Assembly (NCBI GenBank): GCA_033964015.1
Contig: CM066914.1
Location: forward strand, 22,620,234 to 22,684,233
Length of the DNA: 64,000 nt
DNA from: Scolanthus callimorphus
Taxonomy: Eukaryota; Cnidaria; Anthozoa; Actiniaria; Edwardsiidae
Reading direction: 5' to 3'
A program made the translations under genes and the position numbers. The notes beneath the pieces were generated by a model. It did not search any database, was not told the DNA's origin, and saw only the letters and a program-made list of their open reading frames with translations. Numbering within the stretch: the stretch's first letter is position 1; each line of letters begins with the position of its first letter. Below are positions 48,405-59,136 of the stretch, in pieces.

Positions 48405-48999
48405 GCCATGATCACCAGCCATTCGGCATCGCAACGTGTGAACGGACCACAAATTTCGAGTTTCACAAAAACACGATGTTCACTAAAAATACTGTAGCCT
48501 TTCCCACCATCTCCGCGGCTCCTGTAGTAAGGGTAGATTGTAGATAAAACTGGTTAATACTGACTGTATTTTTCTAACAAGAAAGGTGATGTAAATTGCC
48601 GCATTTTAGTAAGAAATGCTAAACGTTCCGGTAGTAGTTTCCGACCAATTCTGTACTACCTCAGTCAAGAGGTGATCATTTCTGCATGGAAGTCAAACTG
48701 TATTGTGAAAAAACAGAGTTTCTCCAGTAATTAAACCGTCAATGCGTTTTTGTTGACACTGCCCCTTACGTTTTTGTTGTGCAATGTTCATAGGATGGGA
48801 AATCAAAGACGAGGGCATCCTTATTGTAAGTGATAAAAATCCTGCATAGTCAATCGAACGATTCGCGGTTGGCTCGGCAATCGAACACAATCGAACTGGA
48901 AGATTGCTGTGAGTTCGATTGCCGAACTACATCGAACGATATACCAATCAAGCGACATGGACTGACTAAAAGACCTTATTAGTTTAGTTTATTAGATTT

Positions 49000-49318
49000 G
49001 CCCGAGGGCCGGGAAATCCTCACAGAGCGAGGCTCCAATTACGAGGTTCCCTTGGTCAGTGTGATGGGTTAGTAAGTTGTAAGTCCTGCACTGAGGTTGG
49101 GCAACTTCCGACGTCCCCGTGGTTCTTTAACGTCCCTCTGGTTCAGGTTAGTGTAGTGCATGTGAGAGACGGGACCTACGGTTTAACGTCCTTATCCGAG
49201 AAGAGCAAAGGCAGCACCTTCTCCTCAATTATTTCAGAAAAGACCCTGAGTGTTGGCCCGACCGGGGTTTGAACTCCCAACCTCCCGCACATAAGCCCGG
49301 CGCTCTACCACTGCGCTA
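49000..49318 (-). mobile_element. tRNA-headed SINE
   Basis: On the minus strand the head reads TAGCGCAGTGGTAGAGCGCC (box A) and GAGTTCAAACCCC (box B), with CGGTCGGGCC after it. About 240 bases of conserved-looking body follow ('ggataaggacgttaaaccgt', 'cgaggtaattggagc'-like phrases). The MITE copy at 49,318 abuts its head. The SINE family is not named here. Confidence 0.6.
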
Positions 49319-49497
49319 AAGCCTGGTGCACACTAGCGATATAACAACATAAGGATGTTATGTTGCAACGAAAAAAGCACGGGAAAATATTGGAAATAAT
49401 CAGTATTTTCCATGGATCATCATTACATCCTTCCCCAAAGCAATCTTCTGTTATTTTTTGTGGACTTCAACGTTTTAAAACTACTAAATTTTGTTTT
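49318..49497. mobile_element. Truncated, inverted copy of the AAGCCTGGTGCACAC MITE
   Basis: Matches the reverse complement of 37,626-37,853 in order: AAGCCTGGTGCACACTAGCG, 'ttatgttgcaacgaaaaaag', 'cagtattttccatggatcat', 'ccaaagcaatcttctgttat', 'ctactaaattttgtt'. It stops about 50 bases short of the far end. Confidence 0.85.
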
Positions 49498-50639
49498 CCT
49501 AAATTGCCCTCGCCGCAGACGGCTTGGGCAATTTAGGAAAAAATTGGAAACACTCTTGAAATTAATCCCTAATTTTACTCGGCCCCATGCGATAATACCT
49601 ATACTAATAAAACCATCGCTGCCCCCCCCCCCCCCCCGCCCCCTTGCGGCTGTTTACCCATTTGTGCCGCCAAATGGGGTCCCAATTTTTTTCTTCGACA
49701 GATAGCACGGGGCATCTTTTACAAAATGTTCTCTAGAGCGGAGTACGATAAGGAAGACCACACAGACCATCAGCGAAAACTCTGAAAACTGGAAGACGAC
49801 TCCGTTTGTACTTTGAACCTCTAGATCGCGTGAGAGTGGATCTAGTGCATAACCACGTGACATCAGCTGATCGAGCACGCGTGTCACGCCAATTAGAAGG
49901 TGTTCCGACACAAAAGGGTGTACCATGGCTGTGCAGCAAATTTGAATTTTAAAACGAACTAATCCGGCAGCCCTTGTGGAATTGTCCAAGAAAATCAAAA
50001 TGGTTAGCTTCGAGAAATAAAATCGCCACACCATGTCGAACCGAACTCGTGGCAATATTTCTAGGCGTAAGGATAGTGTTTTTAAGTTTTCTATTTTTAT
50101 TGGAAAGGGTTAAAAAGCGTTCCAGGTTTTTGGTTTGACATTTATCTGAGATCAGAAAGCAAAACACGAGTGCTTGATTTTTAAGATCTACTAGTCAGTA
50201 CTTCTTCATTGCTGGTCCAGTGGTACAGAGGACGAAAAAGTGAAGGTATGTTGTTTTTTTTCTCGCTTTGCTTAGTCTGTATCGATGTTTAGTATTTTCC
50301 ATTTTGCTAGCTTGATCTACCATTCCAGACTGATTATATATTCCTAGATATGCTAATTCGCGTGTATTGTACATGTATAGCACACTCCTAGATAATGCAT
50401 GTACACACAGAGCGCTTTGATTAATCTTGCGGAAGAATTTTTAAATTGGTGGTTTTAGCTTGGAAAATTTGGATAAACGAATCTAGTATAAACTATAGTG
50501 TTTTGTTATATAAACTATAGTGTTTTATCAGGATTTCGGCCATTGAAAAATATTATCGTAATATTTGAACGTGGGAAAATTACGATAATTCCCACTATCG
50601 CGAAATTCATGAAACATTTTCACAAAAAAAGTTTATACA

Positions 50640-50930
50640 TGTTTATTATATAAACACAAATGAAATACCAGGTGATCTCCCGCGCGAAAACTTGATATCT
50701 TCACACGTGAAAATATCAAGTTATTTTCACATGTGAAAATATCACACTTGCCGTGATATTTCTCATGTTAAAAATTTCAATGAATGCATGGTATCTTCTC
50801 GTGTTAAAAATTGATCTCACGAGTGAGAGTGGAGTGAGCGCAGCGAACGAGTGAGATAAATTTTCATCACTCGAAGATCAAGTTCGTATCTCCGCGCGGC
50901 CATGTAATATCCTCTATATAATAAACAGAA
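50640..50930. repeat. Dispersed repeat shared with PISD intron 2, copy 1
   Basis: AT-rich, with repeated CACGTGAAAATATC and 'gaaaatatcaagttattttc' inverted motifs. Begins 'aacacaaatgaaatacc' and ends 'atgtaatatcctct', as does the 60.2-kb copy. Confidence 0.65.
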
Positions 50931-53570
50931 TCGTGTTCTCGTGTGCTCACTCGTGAGATATCACAAATTTGAAAACTCCGACAAATTCCATATCCCCGCG
51001 CGCAAATGTAACTCTCTATATATCGCCATGTGTTTATCTTGCTTGTAATGTGTATGCAAAAACGCTGGACTGCAGTAGTCGTAGATTGATTTTATAAGTA
51101 AGAATATAATTACATACACTTAACAAAGTATTGATGCTGAAACAGTAAAAACTCGCGTAGAAACTGCTAGGCTAAAGATTGCCCATACAACTCCACGTTA
51201 CTGGCCTTGCATTCTCGAATCAAACAAGAACAAGCAATTCGACCAAGGTTCTTGTACGTGGGTTTTATTGTTGCTTAGACAAATATATTTTCGTGTAACA
51301 TTCAGGAGCAACGAAATGAAACATAGTTATATCATTATATCTTATTTCATTTAAGGTTATAAAAACTTTTTTTTTTTTCATCCTCATAGGAACAATAGCC
51401 CATAGAGACAACCCCTCCCTCCTGAGCTCAATTTTAACAAGTTTCGTTTAAAAGCTCGCTACGATCCTCATATAATACCATGCATTCATTACTGGGATCA
51501 AAATTTGCACAAGTTTAATATCAAGATGTATTGGCGTCTCGATAGTGTTTTCTTTTAGAACCCAAGCCAAAACCCAACTCTATCGCTCGGCGCAGTGATG
51601 TTGGAAATGGATTTGTGTGACAACTCAGGTACATAAGGCATGGGTCTAACCATGATTTGACCTTCAGAAGTAAGGGGGGTGGTCAAATGCCATTTAGAAC
51701 ATGTCTATCATTAAAGTAGCAGTTTCATTAGGTTGATATTATTAGATATTTCATGAGAGACGATACTGTGCCTTACTTAAGTCATCACGTGATGTCTCAC
51801 ATTACGTTATTCGACGTTTTCAGCGTGACAATACATTTCGAAATAGTCTCAGTTCTAATAACAAGTTTTCTCGTACCTTTGTGCCGCAAAACGATTAAGG
51901 CCATTGGTCTCTAAAACAATCCTGCCGGACTGAACAAGATTTTTGAAAAATAAATGAAATATCTAGGCTTTTGTTTCACAGGGGCCTGGGCCGAGTGATT
52001 TTTGGAAATATCTAAAAAAAGAAACTTTCTTTTAATACGGTCCGGCAGGATTCTTAAAGTAATTGGTAATAAACATGTTTAAGGTGAAATTCATTTGGCT
52101 CCAATAAACGTTTCAACTGAGACTATTAATCCACAAATAATATTGCGTGACAGAAAAATGTCAAGTGTCACGCACTTAAGGTCACACCTAGGGGAATCTC
52201 AACTCCTTTTTGGGATAAATGCTGGTAAACACTTTTTTGACCACCCCCTATGCTTTTTAGGTGTTCACTCTTGGACCCTTGCCTTAATCTACCTGAGAAA
52301 CGGATTTCTGAACTCTGCATGGGACGTTAAGGCATTTGCCGATGGAACTTGCTGCCTGTGTGGTTATCCTTTTTGTGCTGTGATTCCAATGTTGGCCGTG
52401 ACACCATGTGATTCCAATGTTGGCGTGGACACAATAGTGTATATTGGAGATAGCATACGTTTCGAAATTATCTCTTACTCTTTTCGCCAACATGGATATG
52501 AATCGGAACCGGGGGTTCGGGCATTACACGTAAACGTACTGCATATAGTCATCATTCATGTGCTAAGTATCAAAGTGGCCCAAAATACAAAGAGCATATA
52601 GGGGTTCATCCGGTGTAAGGGTGGTCGAAGGGGGTTGATTTGTTGACACCCCTCTGTAATAGACCCGACGAAATGTAGATTCCCACCGGGTTTTCCCACG
52701 TTTTCCGGAAAAAGTTATCGGGTGGGACAACTTTTCGTCGTGTCAGCTCCTTTTTTCACGGACTACAATTTTCCTGCGCGTCATTTTCCAAAGGTTCCCA
52801 CGAGTTCTTCTGTATGAGTGCTTGTTTGAGTTTCCAGTCCCTTAAAGTGCAGATTTATATGTAATGCCTTCATCTGCCTCTCCTTTTACGTTTTTATATC
52901 GATTTCGAAGTACGCAATTTCATTAGTACGTAAGCTTGCTTTAAGGGTGCCCAACCGAGCAACTTTGCCCTTCAAACGAGGAAAGAGCGCTTGAATTGCA
53001 TCAAGTATAGGAAATCATACGACTTTTCTCTTTCAATTTGGAATTTATTTGCACGAATGGGTTTTTCAAAAAGTTTTTCCTTTTAATAATACACATGTAA
53101 AAATTTCTGGAGTAAATCACACTCTGGCTTACACTGGGAAACTGAACAAGCCGCACGCATTTTTCCTTGATTGAAATCTGGACCAAAACCTGACAGAATT
53201 TGAGCATGTTATATATTTTGTAAACCTTTTAGCATTTCGAAAGAAAATTTGCATTTTGTTACCATTTTGTACTTTGTTACCTTTTATTGGCACTTTGTTA
53301 CCTATAAAAACTGCACTGCTCTCAGCCAATCAGAATGCAGAATTTTTTCATGTGTATTATTATGGCTGTAAAACCTTTGTCAATTTTCTGACGTTGTAGC
53401 CTGGAGCGAATCTTAAAATGATTTGACATTATAAACATACGACCTAAATAACAAGAAAGAGCATGTTGCATTATACAAAATGCCGAATTTTGGTGCTAAT
53501 CGGGTAAATACTGAACGAGATACAGCCTCCAAAATAAAATAGGAATTGTATGCCGGGCCGAGATACAGCT

Positions 53571-53646
53571 ACACCGGCTGGTGCAGTGTGTTAGTGCACA
53601 GCACACTGTGCGTACGGTCCTGAGTTCGAACCCCGGATCGACCAAC
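53571..53646 (+). repeat. tRNA-like SINE-related sequence, copy 2
   Basis: 'ggtgcagtgtgttagtgcac' with box-B-like GAGTTCGAACCCC and a self-complementary 'gcacactgtgc'. Homologous to 14,142-14,215. Not a functional tRNA: no proper acceptor or anticodon arm. Confidence 0.5.
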
Positions 53647-54649
53647 CGTATATATTTTACTTTTACTTTACTTTGCCGCGTGCAAACAATACGTCAAATC
53701 ATCTTTAATTTTGGAGTATTTTAGTGACTGGGGGGGGGGGGGGGGGGGGGGAGGAGAATTTCCTCGGGAGAATTTCCCCATACATTTACTCGTATCTGCA
53801 GTGAAGGAAATTGTAAAATAATTTTCGTCCCATATTTTCACTATCCGGCCTCCCCTTTCCGAAATTTCTGGATCCGCCCCTGGTTCTCCCGACCAACACC
53901 TAAAAGCACTTTACGCGAGAATCGAGCACCCAATATTACTTATAATGATATAGTCTCACAGACGTTCTCCATTCTCATTTCCTAGTGTAATACATGAATC
54001 GCAACCAGGTCAATAAAGCCTCCCTGTGCATTGCAACAGCTTCTTTCTGTTCTACTTCTCCTGGCTAAGGCACTGACATACCCATTCAGAAAAGCTTGTG
54101 GTAGGATGCCAGGAATGAACTGTGATGTCCGGTTCAACGCCCAAGCGGTTGTCCTTATTCTGCTGACTTTAGTGTTGTTTGCAAGCTGTAGTATGCAATA
54201 TTCTTGGTCAAGAATGTTTGGGATTCCGGAATATGGGTCCCATTCAGGTAACTTTACTTCACTTTGCTTTATTAGTAACAACCTATCATAAGATCTATTA
54301 TTTGCACAGGGCAGCAAATCATCAGATTTATACATTATCTTGATTATACTCTTTACAACTGCCTCGAAGGCCTCCGTATTATTGCTAATACTAATACTAA
54401 TTAATAGCTATGCTATTTGGCTAGTCAAGGGGCCGTCAAGGCTGTTCCGCTCGCGAAAAAAAAAACTAAATTTCAAAATGTTCGTCCTAGCATAGACCTC
54501 CTATGAGTCTCAGAAAGCTCAGCTAGCTCTCAGCTCGAGCTCAGTTCAGTAGCTGTGTACACATTCTTAGTCCTGACTCCAGCATGGATCTTTTGCCTTA
54601 TTGAAAGTTGCTAAAAACTACGAAAGCTTATAAAATACCTATCCTATTT

Positions 54650-54943
54650 TTACAGTCAAAAGACATGGAGCGTGCCCCTTTAGAGTCGAATATTCAATTC
54701 ATTATTCCATTATTGATTTCATTATTCAATCCAAAAATGCATTTTTTAATTCAATATTAAAAATGTTAAATGGTCAAATTTTGATTTCTGAATAAGCAAT
54801 TGTTCACCCAGAGGCAGGGTAGTTATTAAGATTACAAAATTTTCAATATTGAATTGAAAATTGCATTTTGGATTGAATAATGAAATCAATAATGGAATAA
54901 TGAATTGAATCTTCAACACGCTTCATGCCTTTTGACTGTAACT
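54650..54943. mobile_element. AT-rich palindromic MITE
   Basis: 'ttacagtcaaaagacatgga' faces 'cttcatgccttttgactgta'. Inside, 'ttcaattcattattccatta' + 'ttgatttcattattcaatcc' is repeated inverted almost without change at 54,842-54,915. The 174-codon minus-strand frame across it is spurious. Confidence 0.9.
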
Positions 54944-55850
54944 GAAAAATATCCGTGGCCCATAGAATCTGTCGGTATTGTGACTGGGGGACACCAAAAT
55001 GGTGTTTGGTGCTCAGGGAAGAGTTCGCACGCATTATAAAAACAAGCAATAAATAACTTTTAAATTCGCCGCGGTAAAAGATCGACGTTCGAAAATGATT
55101 TGCGCGCGCACAGAGAAATATTGTGTCCACGATTTTTCGTGCAGCGGTCATGCAAAGTAAAAATGGCGTCTTTCGATGATGCAACAAACGTCTTGATTTT
55201 GCGGGGATATTTAGACCACGATGGCTCTTTTGTTGAGAAATTTGGGTGGGAAAAGGTTGCACGTGAACAATATTATAGGATTTGCACATTTTAGTCACTA
55301 TAATGCTGTTACAACCAGGTGTCCTTACACGCGATATGCGAAGCTTTGCACGAGGTGGTCTACTCACTCCGCGTCACACACAACAGGTCGGTACTGGACG
55401 TCCTTAGGAATACACTACATTGCTGAAATCGGGAATACTACGTATTCAGTATGCCATCATATCATCATACTGCAATTATTTGTTAGGAATACCTAGTTTC
55501 TTCTAGGGATTAGTTTCCATATTACAAACCAAGTTCTGTGACTAGTTTTGTACTATTTGCGGGCAGCGCTTTTCCTTTAATCAGGCTTAATCAGGCAATA
55601 AGCTTTATAAACTTGAAACTTTTGACAATTTAATTTTTTGTCTGCTCTGTTATTTTCCTTTCATCTGTTATAAATCTGTTAATCAAAGTACCCACCATGT
55701 GAGCAAAGAGCTTCCCATGGCCATAGACTGTGTGCCTGACAGGTGTGACTAGACGTCAGTCTGACACCCAAAGGCACGAGTGGCTTAGCGTGACTAATAA
55801 TAAGTCATTTTCTAGTAAATATAGCTCTTAACTTTCACAATTTGGATAAT

Positions 55851-56645
55851 ATTACACTCATTCTCAGTCAACTGTGCGTTCGCGAATTGTTTCACGTGCC
55901 GCGACTGGTTTTTAGTGGACGTCAATCAAACTCCGTTTCTATGACATTCTAAACAAATCTTGTCAACTGACTTCGCTCGTACGTTTCACTGATCTTTGAA
56001 AGGGAAAGGCTTGCTACGGTGGCTAATTTTTGAAAACATTCATTTTCATTCAAATAAGACAAGAGGAGGAAAACTTGTCTTCCCTTGCGCCGCGTGGAAG
56101 CTTGAGAATTTTTCTTAGAGAAACCGTAACCTTCGACCTGAATCCTGGAGTAATTATGTGTCTGAAAGTTAGAGAATAACAACAGCCACTTTTCTGCAAA
56201 TCATTTTTACCCTGCTCAGAGGCCTCTTATCTCTGTATTTCGTGGTGAAAACTTCAAATTCAAGTGAGAACTGTAACTATGAAAGTTTGCATAGGAAAGG
56301 AAACGTGAACAAGGATAATACCAGTTGAATTATTTGCTGAATCGATTTTCGTAGGCTTGGTGTTTTGTGTTTGCATAGAGACGAATCGTCGGCTTGCAAA
56401 CACTTAAAATGTCCGTTATCTCTTTGTGTGAACAGCCTCTTTCCCTCAGATAAATAACTCTTCATCTGAAGCCATAAGGGAAACCTCTACACATTTTATT
56501 CTTGACGGTGTACGAAATAATTTCCTCTCAATGCGGCCGATACGGCGGGGAATCACCAAGCGAGTTTGATTGACGTCCACAAAAAAACAGTCGCGGCACG
56601 TGAAACAAATTTGCGAACGCACAGTTGACTGAGAATGAGTGTAAT
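55851..56645. mobile_element. 795-bp element with about 85-bp terminal inverted repeats
   Basis: ATTACACTCATTCTCAGTCA + ACTGTGCGTTCGCGAATTGT ... to 'gacgtcaatcaaactc' at the left is matched by its complement at 56,561-56,645 with a few differences. The interior shows no transposase frame. Confidence 0.9.
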
Positions 56646-57174
56646 GATATAAGGTTATACACGTTCTTGCTATAAATTATTTGTGTACCAGTATAAGAAA
56701 TTTAGCGATTATTGTGAGCTGGAATGGTTAAGTATATCTTAAATTACTTGCATATGGCATAACATTGTTAACATTACCACTCCAAAACTACTAAATAACA
56801 AAAGACTGTCTTTGCTTTATCTTACGTTTTTGTGCTTTTTAGAATCAACATTTGGTGCTATTTTCATTGCGAGGTTTTTTGATCGCCGGGGAAATCCCGT
56901 TTAGCAACGGCACAAACATTTAGACCTACAGACCACATTGTCCGCTGACTGTTGTACTAACAACAAGTAGACGGAAAGAAATACTTTCTTAACACCAAAT
57001 CACAGAAACTTACTGGCAAATGTGTTCGACATGAAATTTCCAATCGAACTTCAATGTTGTTCTTTCCTTGAAGCCATTTTTAAGTCAGACCAAGCTGTCC
57101 ACCAACAAGGCAGCCAATGCACTCGAAAGAAAATGAAACACACTCAATCTGCCCGTTACAAACAGCACAGGGTG

Positions 57175-57350
57175 TCAATGCCGTGCTTTTTACACGGTTT
57201 AGAACATGGTGTTATCAAAGGAGTGGATTGCGTACCGTGCATTTTACACGGTCTAACACTGTTATGAAAGGATTGAATTTCTTACCATGTTTTTTTTACA
57301 ATACGACGGGAGCACATTTCTTACCGTGTTTTTTTACACGGTCTAGCCGG
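57175..57350. repeat. Degenerate tandem repeat with TTACACGGT motifs
   Basis: Four degraded units of about 40-50 bases, each containing 'accgtg-ttttacacggtcta' or a variant; the motif is itself a short palindrome (ccgtg...cacgg). Confidence 0.6.
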
Positions 57351-58536
57351 GTCGACCGGACATTTGTATCGTAACACTGTGCTACTCATGCAGACTGAAT
57401 AAATACAGACATACAGAAGCGTGTTGAGGTAATTTATATTTTGGACAGCGTGTACGCTATGACATGCTTAGGGCTATATATTCTAAGCGTCCTCGAATCA
57501 TACTAACTATAAAACGATTGAGTGAGAACGGAAAAACTTTCAGATGCAAAACGTGAAAGGATAAAGGCAATTTCTTTGTCAAAAAAACACTCGAGGGATA
57601 AGAACGTGACGGAAGTACACTGGTGCCCTTTTATGCAGTATTTTTGTGTTTTCCATTTACAAAACTGCCATTTCCTGTCCGATTTATGATAGAGTTTTCT
57701 ACATGACGGTAGACTGCTTGCATTCCGTTGTTCTGCTTCATCCCATAGCCATCAGCACTCTTGTTTTACGCCATTTATCGACAAGAGCGAAGATTTCACC
57801 CAGTCTCGGAAAACACACAAAACCACCATCAACGCAGGCTATGTGTTCACAAGCAAACCGTTCTACTACAAGCAAACATCTTTCCATTGTTTACAAACAA
57901 GAGAAAGCGTTTTTTTCGTACCAATATTAAGGAAGAAGGCTCATATGTAACACGAAGGAGCACGTTATCAGGAAGATTCATTCGAATTTTATAAGGCTCG
58001 TGATTTAGTTGCCAGATAGCCGAATATGATGCAGAAATTATAAAAACAAATATGAAGTAGGTTAACAAAGCCGGATTCAACATGTTAAAATTTGTAGTTT
58101 CTCTTACAAACACGGTGCGTGCACGCTCTTGAGAAAGAGCAAACTTTATTGAAACATTCACATTTATTTTTGGCCTTTTCAAAACATGGTGAGCCATATC
58201 TTGTGATTAGTATCGTTGTAGACCGTGCACGGTTGAACCGGCACCGGATCTGGCTAAACAGGTGAAACACGCATGACCGTGTAAGAACATGTAAGAACGT
58301 GTAAGAACATGTAAGACCGGGCTGACCGTGCACTGAAACACGCATGTTACATGCTTGGGTATCAACTCTGTGCACATAGCCAACAATGTTATTATTTGTT
58401 TGTGGTGATGTCAAACACTGGCAGAAACTCTCAAAATTTAGCTAAAAGGATTGAAAACGGATCGCATAATAGATCAAATTGAGTGATTCTAGATGACCGA
58501 CAGACAATACATAGATAGTAGATACTAGATACATTG

Positions 58537-58733
58537 TGTGTTTCCAAAAATTATCCCTACGGAAGGGATTGGAAATTTTGGAGGGGTGGGGAGGGATGTG
58601 GCAATTTACCTGATCTTTTACATACAAATACTGTATTTTTCTTTGGCAAATCCACAGGGGGGGGGGGGGGGGGGTGGAGCGGTCACTTTTCAACACCCTT
58701 CCGTTGGGGGGGTATGGATATTTTTGGAACCAC
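58537..58733. mobile_element. MITE of the TGGTTCCAGAAA family, copy 2
   Basis: Same layout and orientation as 11,585-11,769: 'ttccaaaaattatccctacg', GGAAATTTTGGAGGGGTGGG, 'acatacaaatactgtatttt', 'cacttttcaacacccttccg' and 'tatggatatttttggaacca'. The central G-run has expanded to 16 or more (58,660-58,675). Confidence 0.88.
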
Positions 58734-59136
58734 ATATTGCGCCCAATACAGGCATAAAAATATGCCTAAAAAATTTCCTTTTACGCCTAACTTTTTGACT
58801 TAGGCATAAAATAACGACTGTGTTATCAGTTTCTACAGTGTTCTCCAACTGGATTTATGCCTAGTTTTTGATAAATTACACCTATAATGTTGGTACAAGG
58901 CATAAAATTGCGACTATGGTTATTTCTTAATTTCAAGTCCTGAGATAGTTTTATTTGGTAAATACTCTGCAGCCAAAACCTGCTGAATTGTGTATAAAAA
59001 TGCTAAAGTAAAATGTGATGATATGAAAAGATATGAAAAGACAGCCAAGAAATCAGAGAGACATTCCCTTTTCAATTGAAAGAAAAACATTGCCCTTCTC
59101 ATTCCCCTCTCATTGTAACTGCTTGTCCTTTTATAG

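Larger units (their letters stand above)
47997..48449. mobile_element. Outer element of a three-level nested MITE cluster
   Basis: TGGCCCGTTCACATGGGTAG at the left and 'cgcaacgtgtgaacggacca' at the right are imperfect inverted ends. It contains a middle element at 48,139-48,404, which in turn contains an inner one at 48,184-48,311. Confidence 0.75.
45682..59136. other. 13.5-kb intergenic region rich in foldback elements; no gene recognised
   Basis: From the FBXL stop to the first PISD exon found. It contains the elements listed separately at 46.2, 47.4, 48.0-48.4, 49.0-49.5, 50.6, 53.6, 54.7, 55.9-56.6, 57.2 and 58.5 kb. ORFs of up to 174 codons occur but are unsupported. The missing 5' exon(s) of PISD and the FBXL 3'UTR must be here. 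The stretches 51.0-53.5 kb and 56.7-57.1 kb show nothing I recognise. Confidence 0.55.

Noticed and set aside
49654..50055. 133-codon minus-strand ORF
   Set aside because: No recognised motif; it overlaps a C-rich tract and other open frames, with no exon-like borders.
52095..52601. 168-codon plus-strand ORF
   Set aside because: No recognisable domain, no splice context, unusual composition; it lies in the repeat-rich desert and looks like a chance open frame.
53982..54335. 117-codon minus-strand ORF (contains LPEWDPYSGIPN)
   Set aside because: It looks slightly protein-like, but I could not tie it to any family and the plus strand is open too. A LINE remnant is possible but unsupported.
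54843..55367. 174-codon minus-strand ORF
   Set aside because: Its C-terminal part runs through the AT-rich palindromic MITE; the rest shows no domain.
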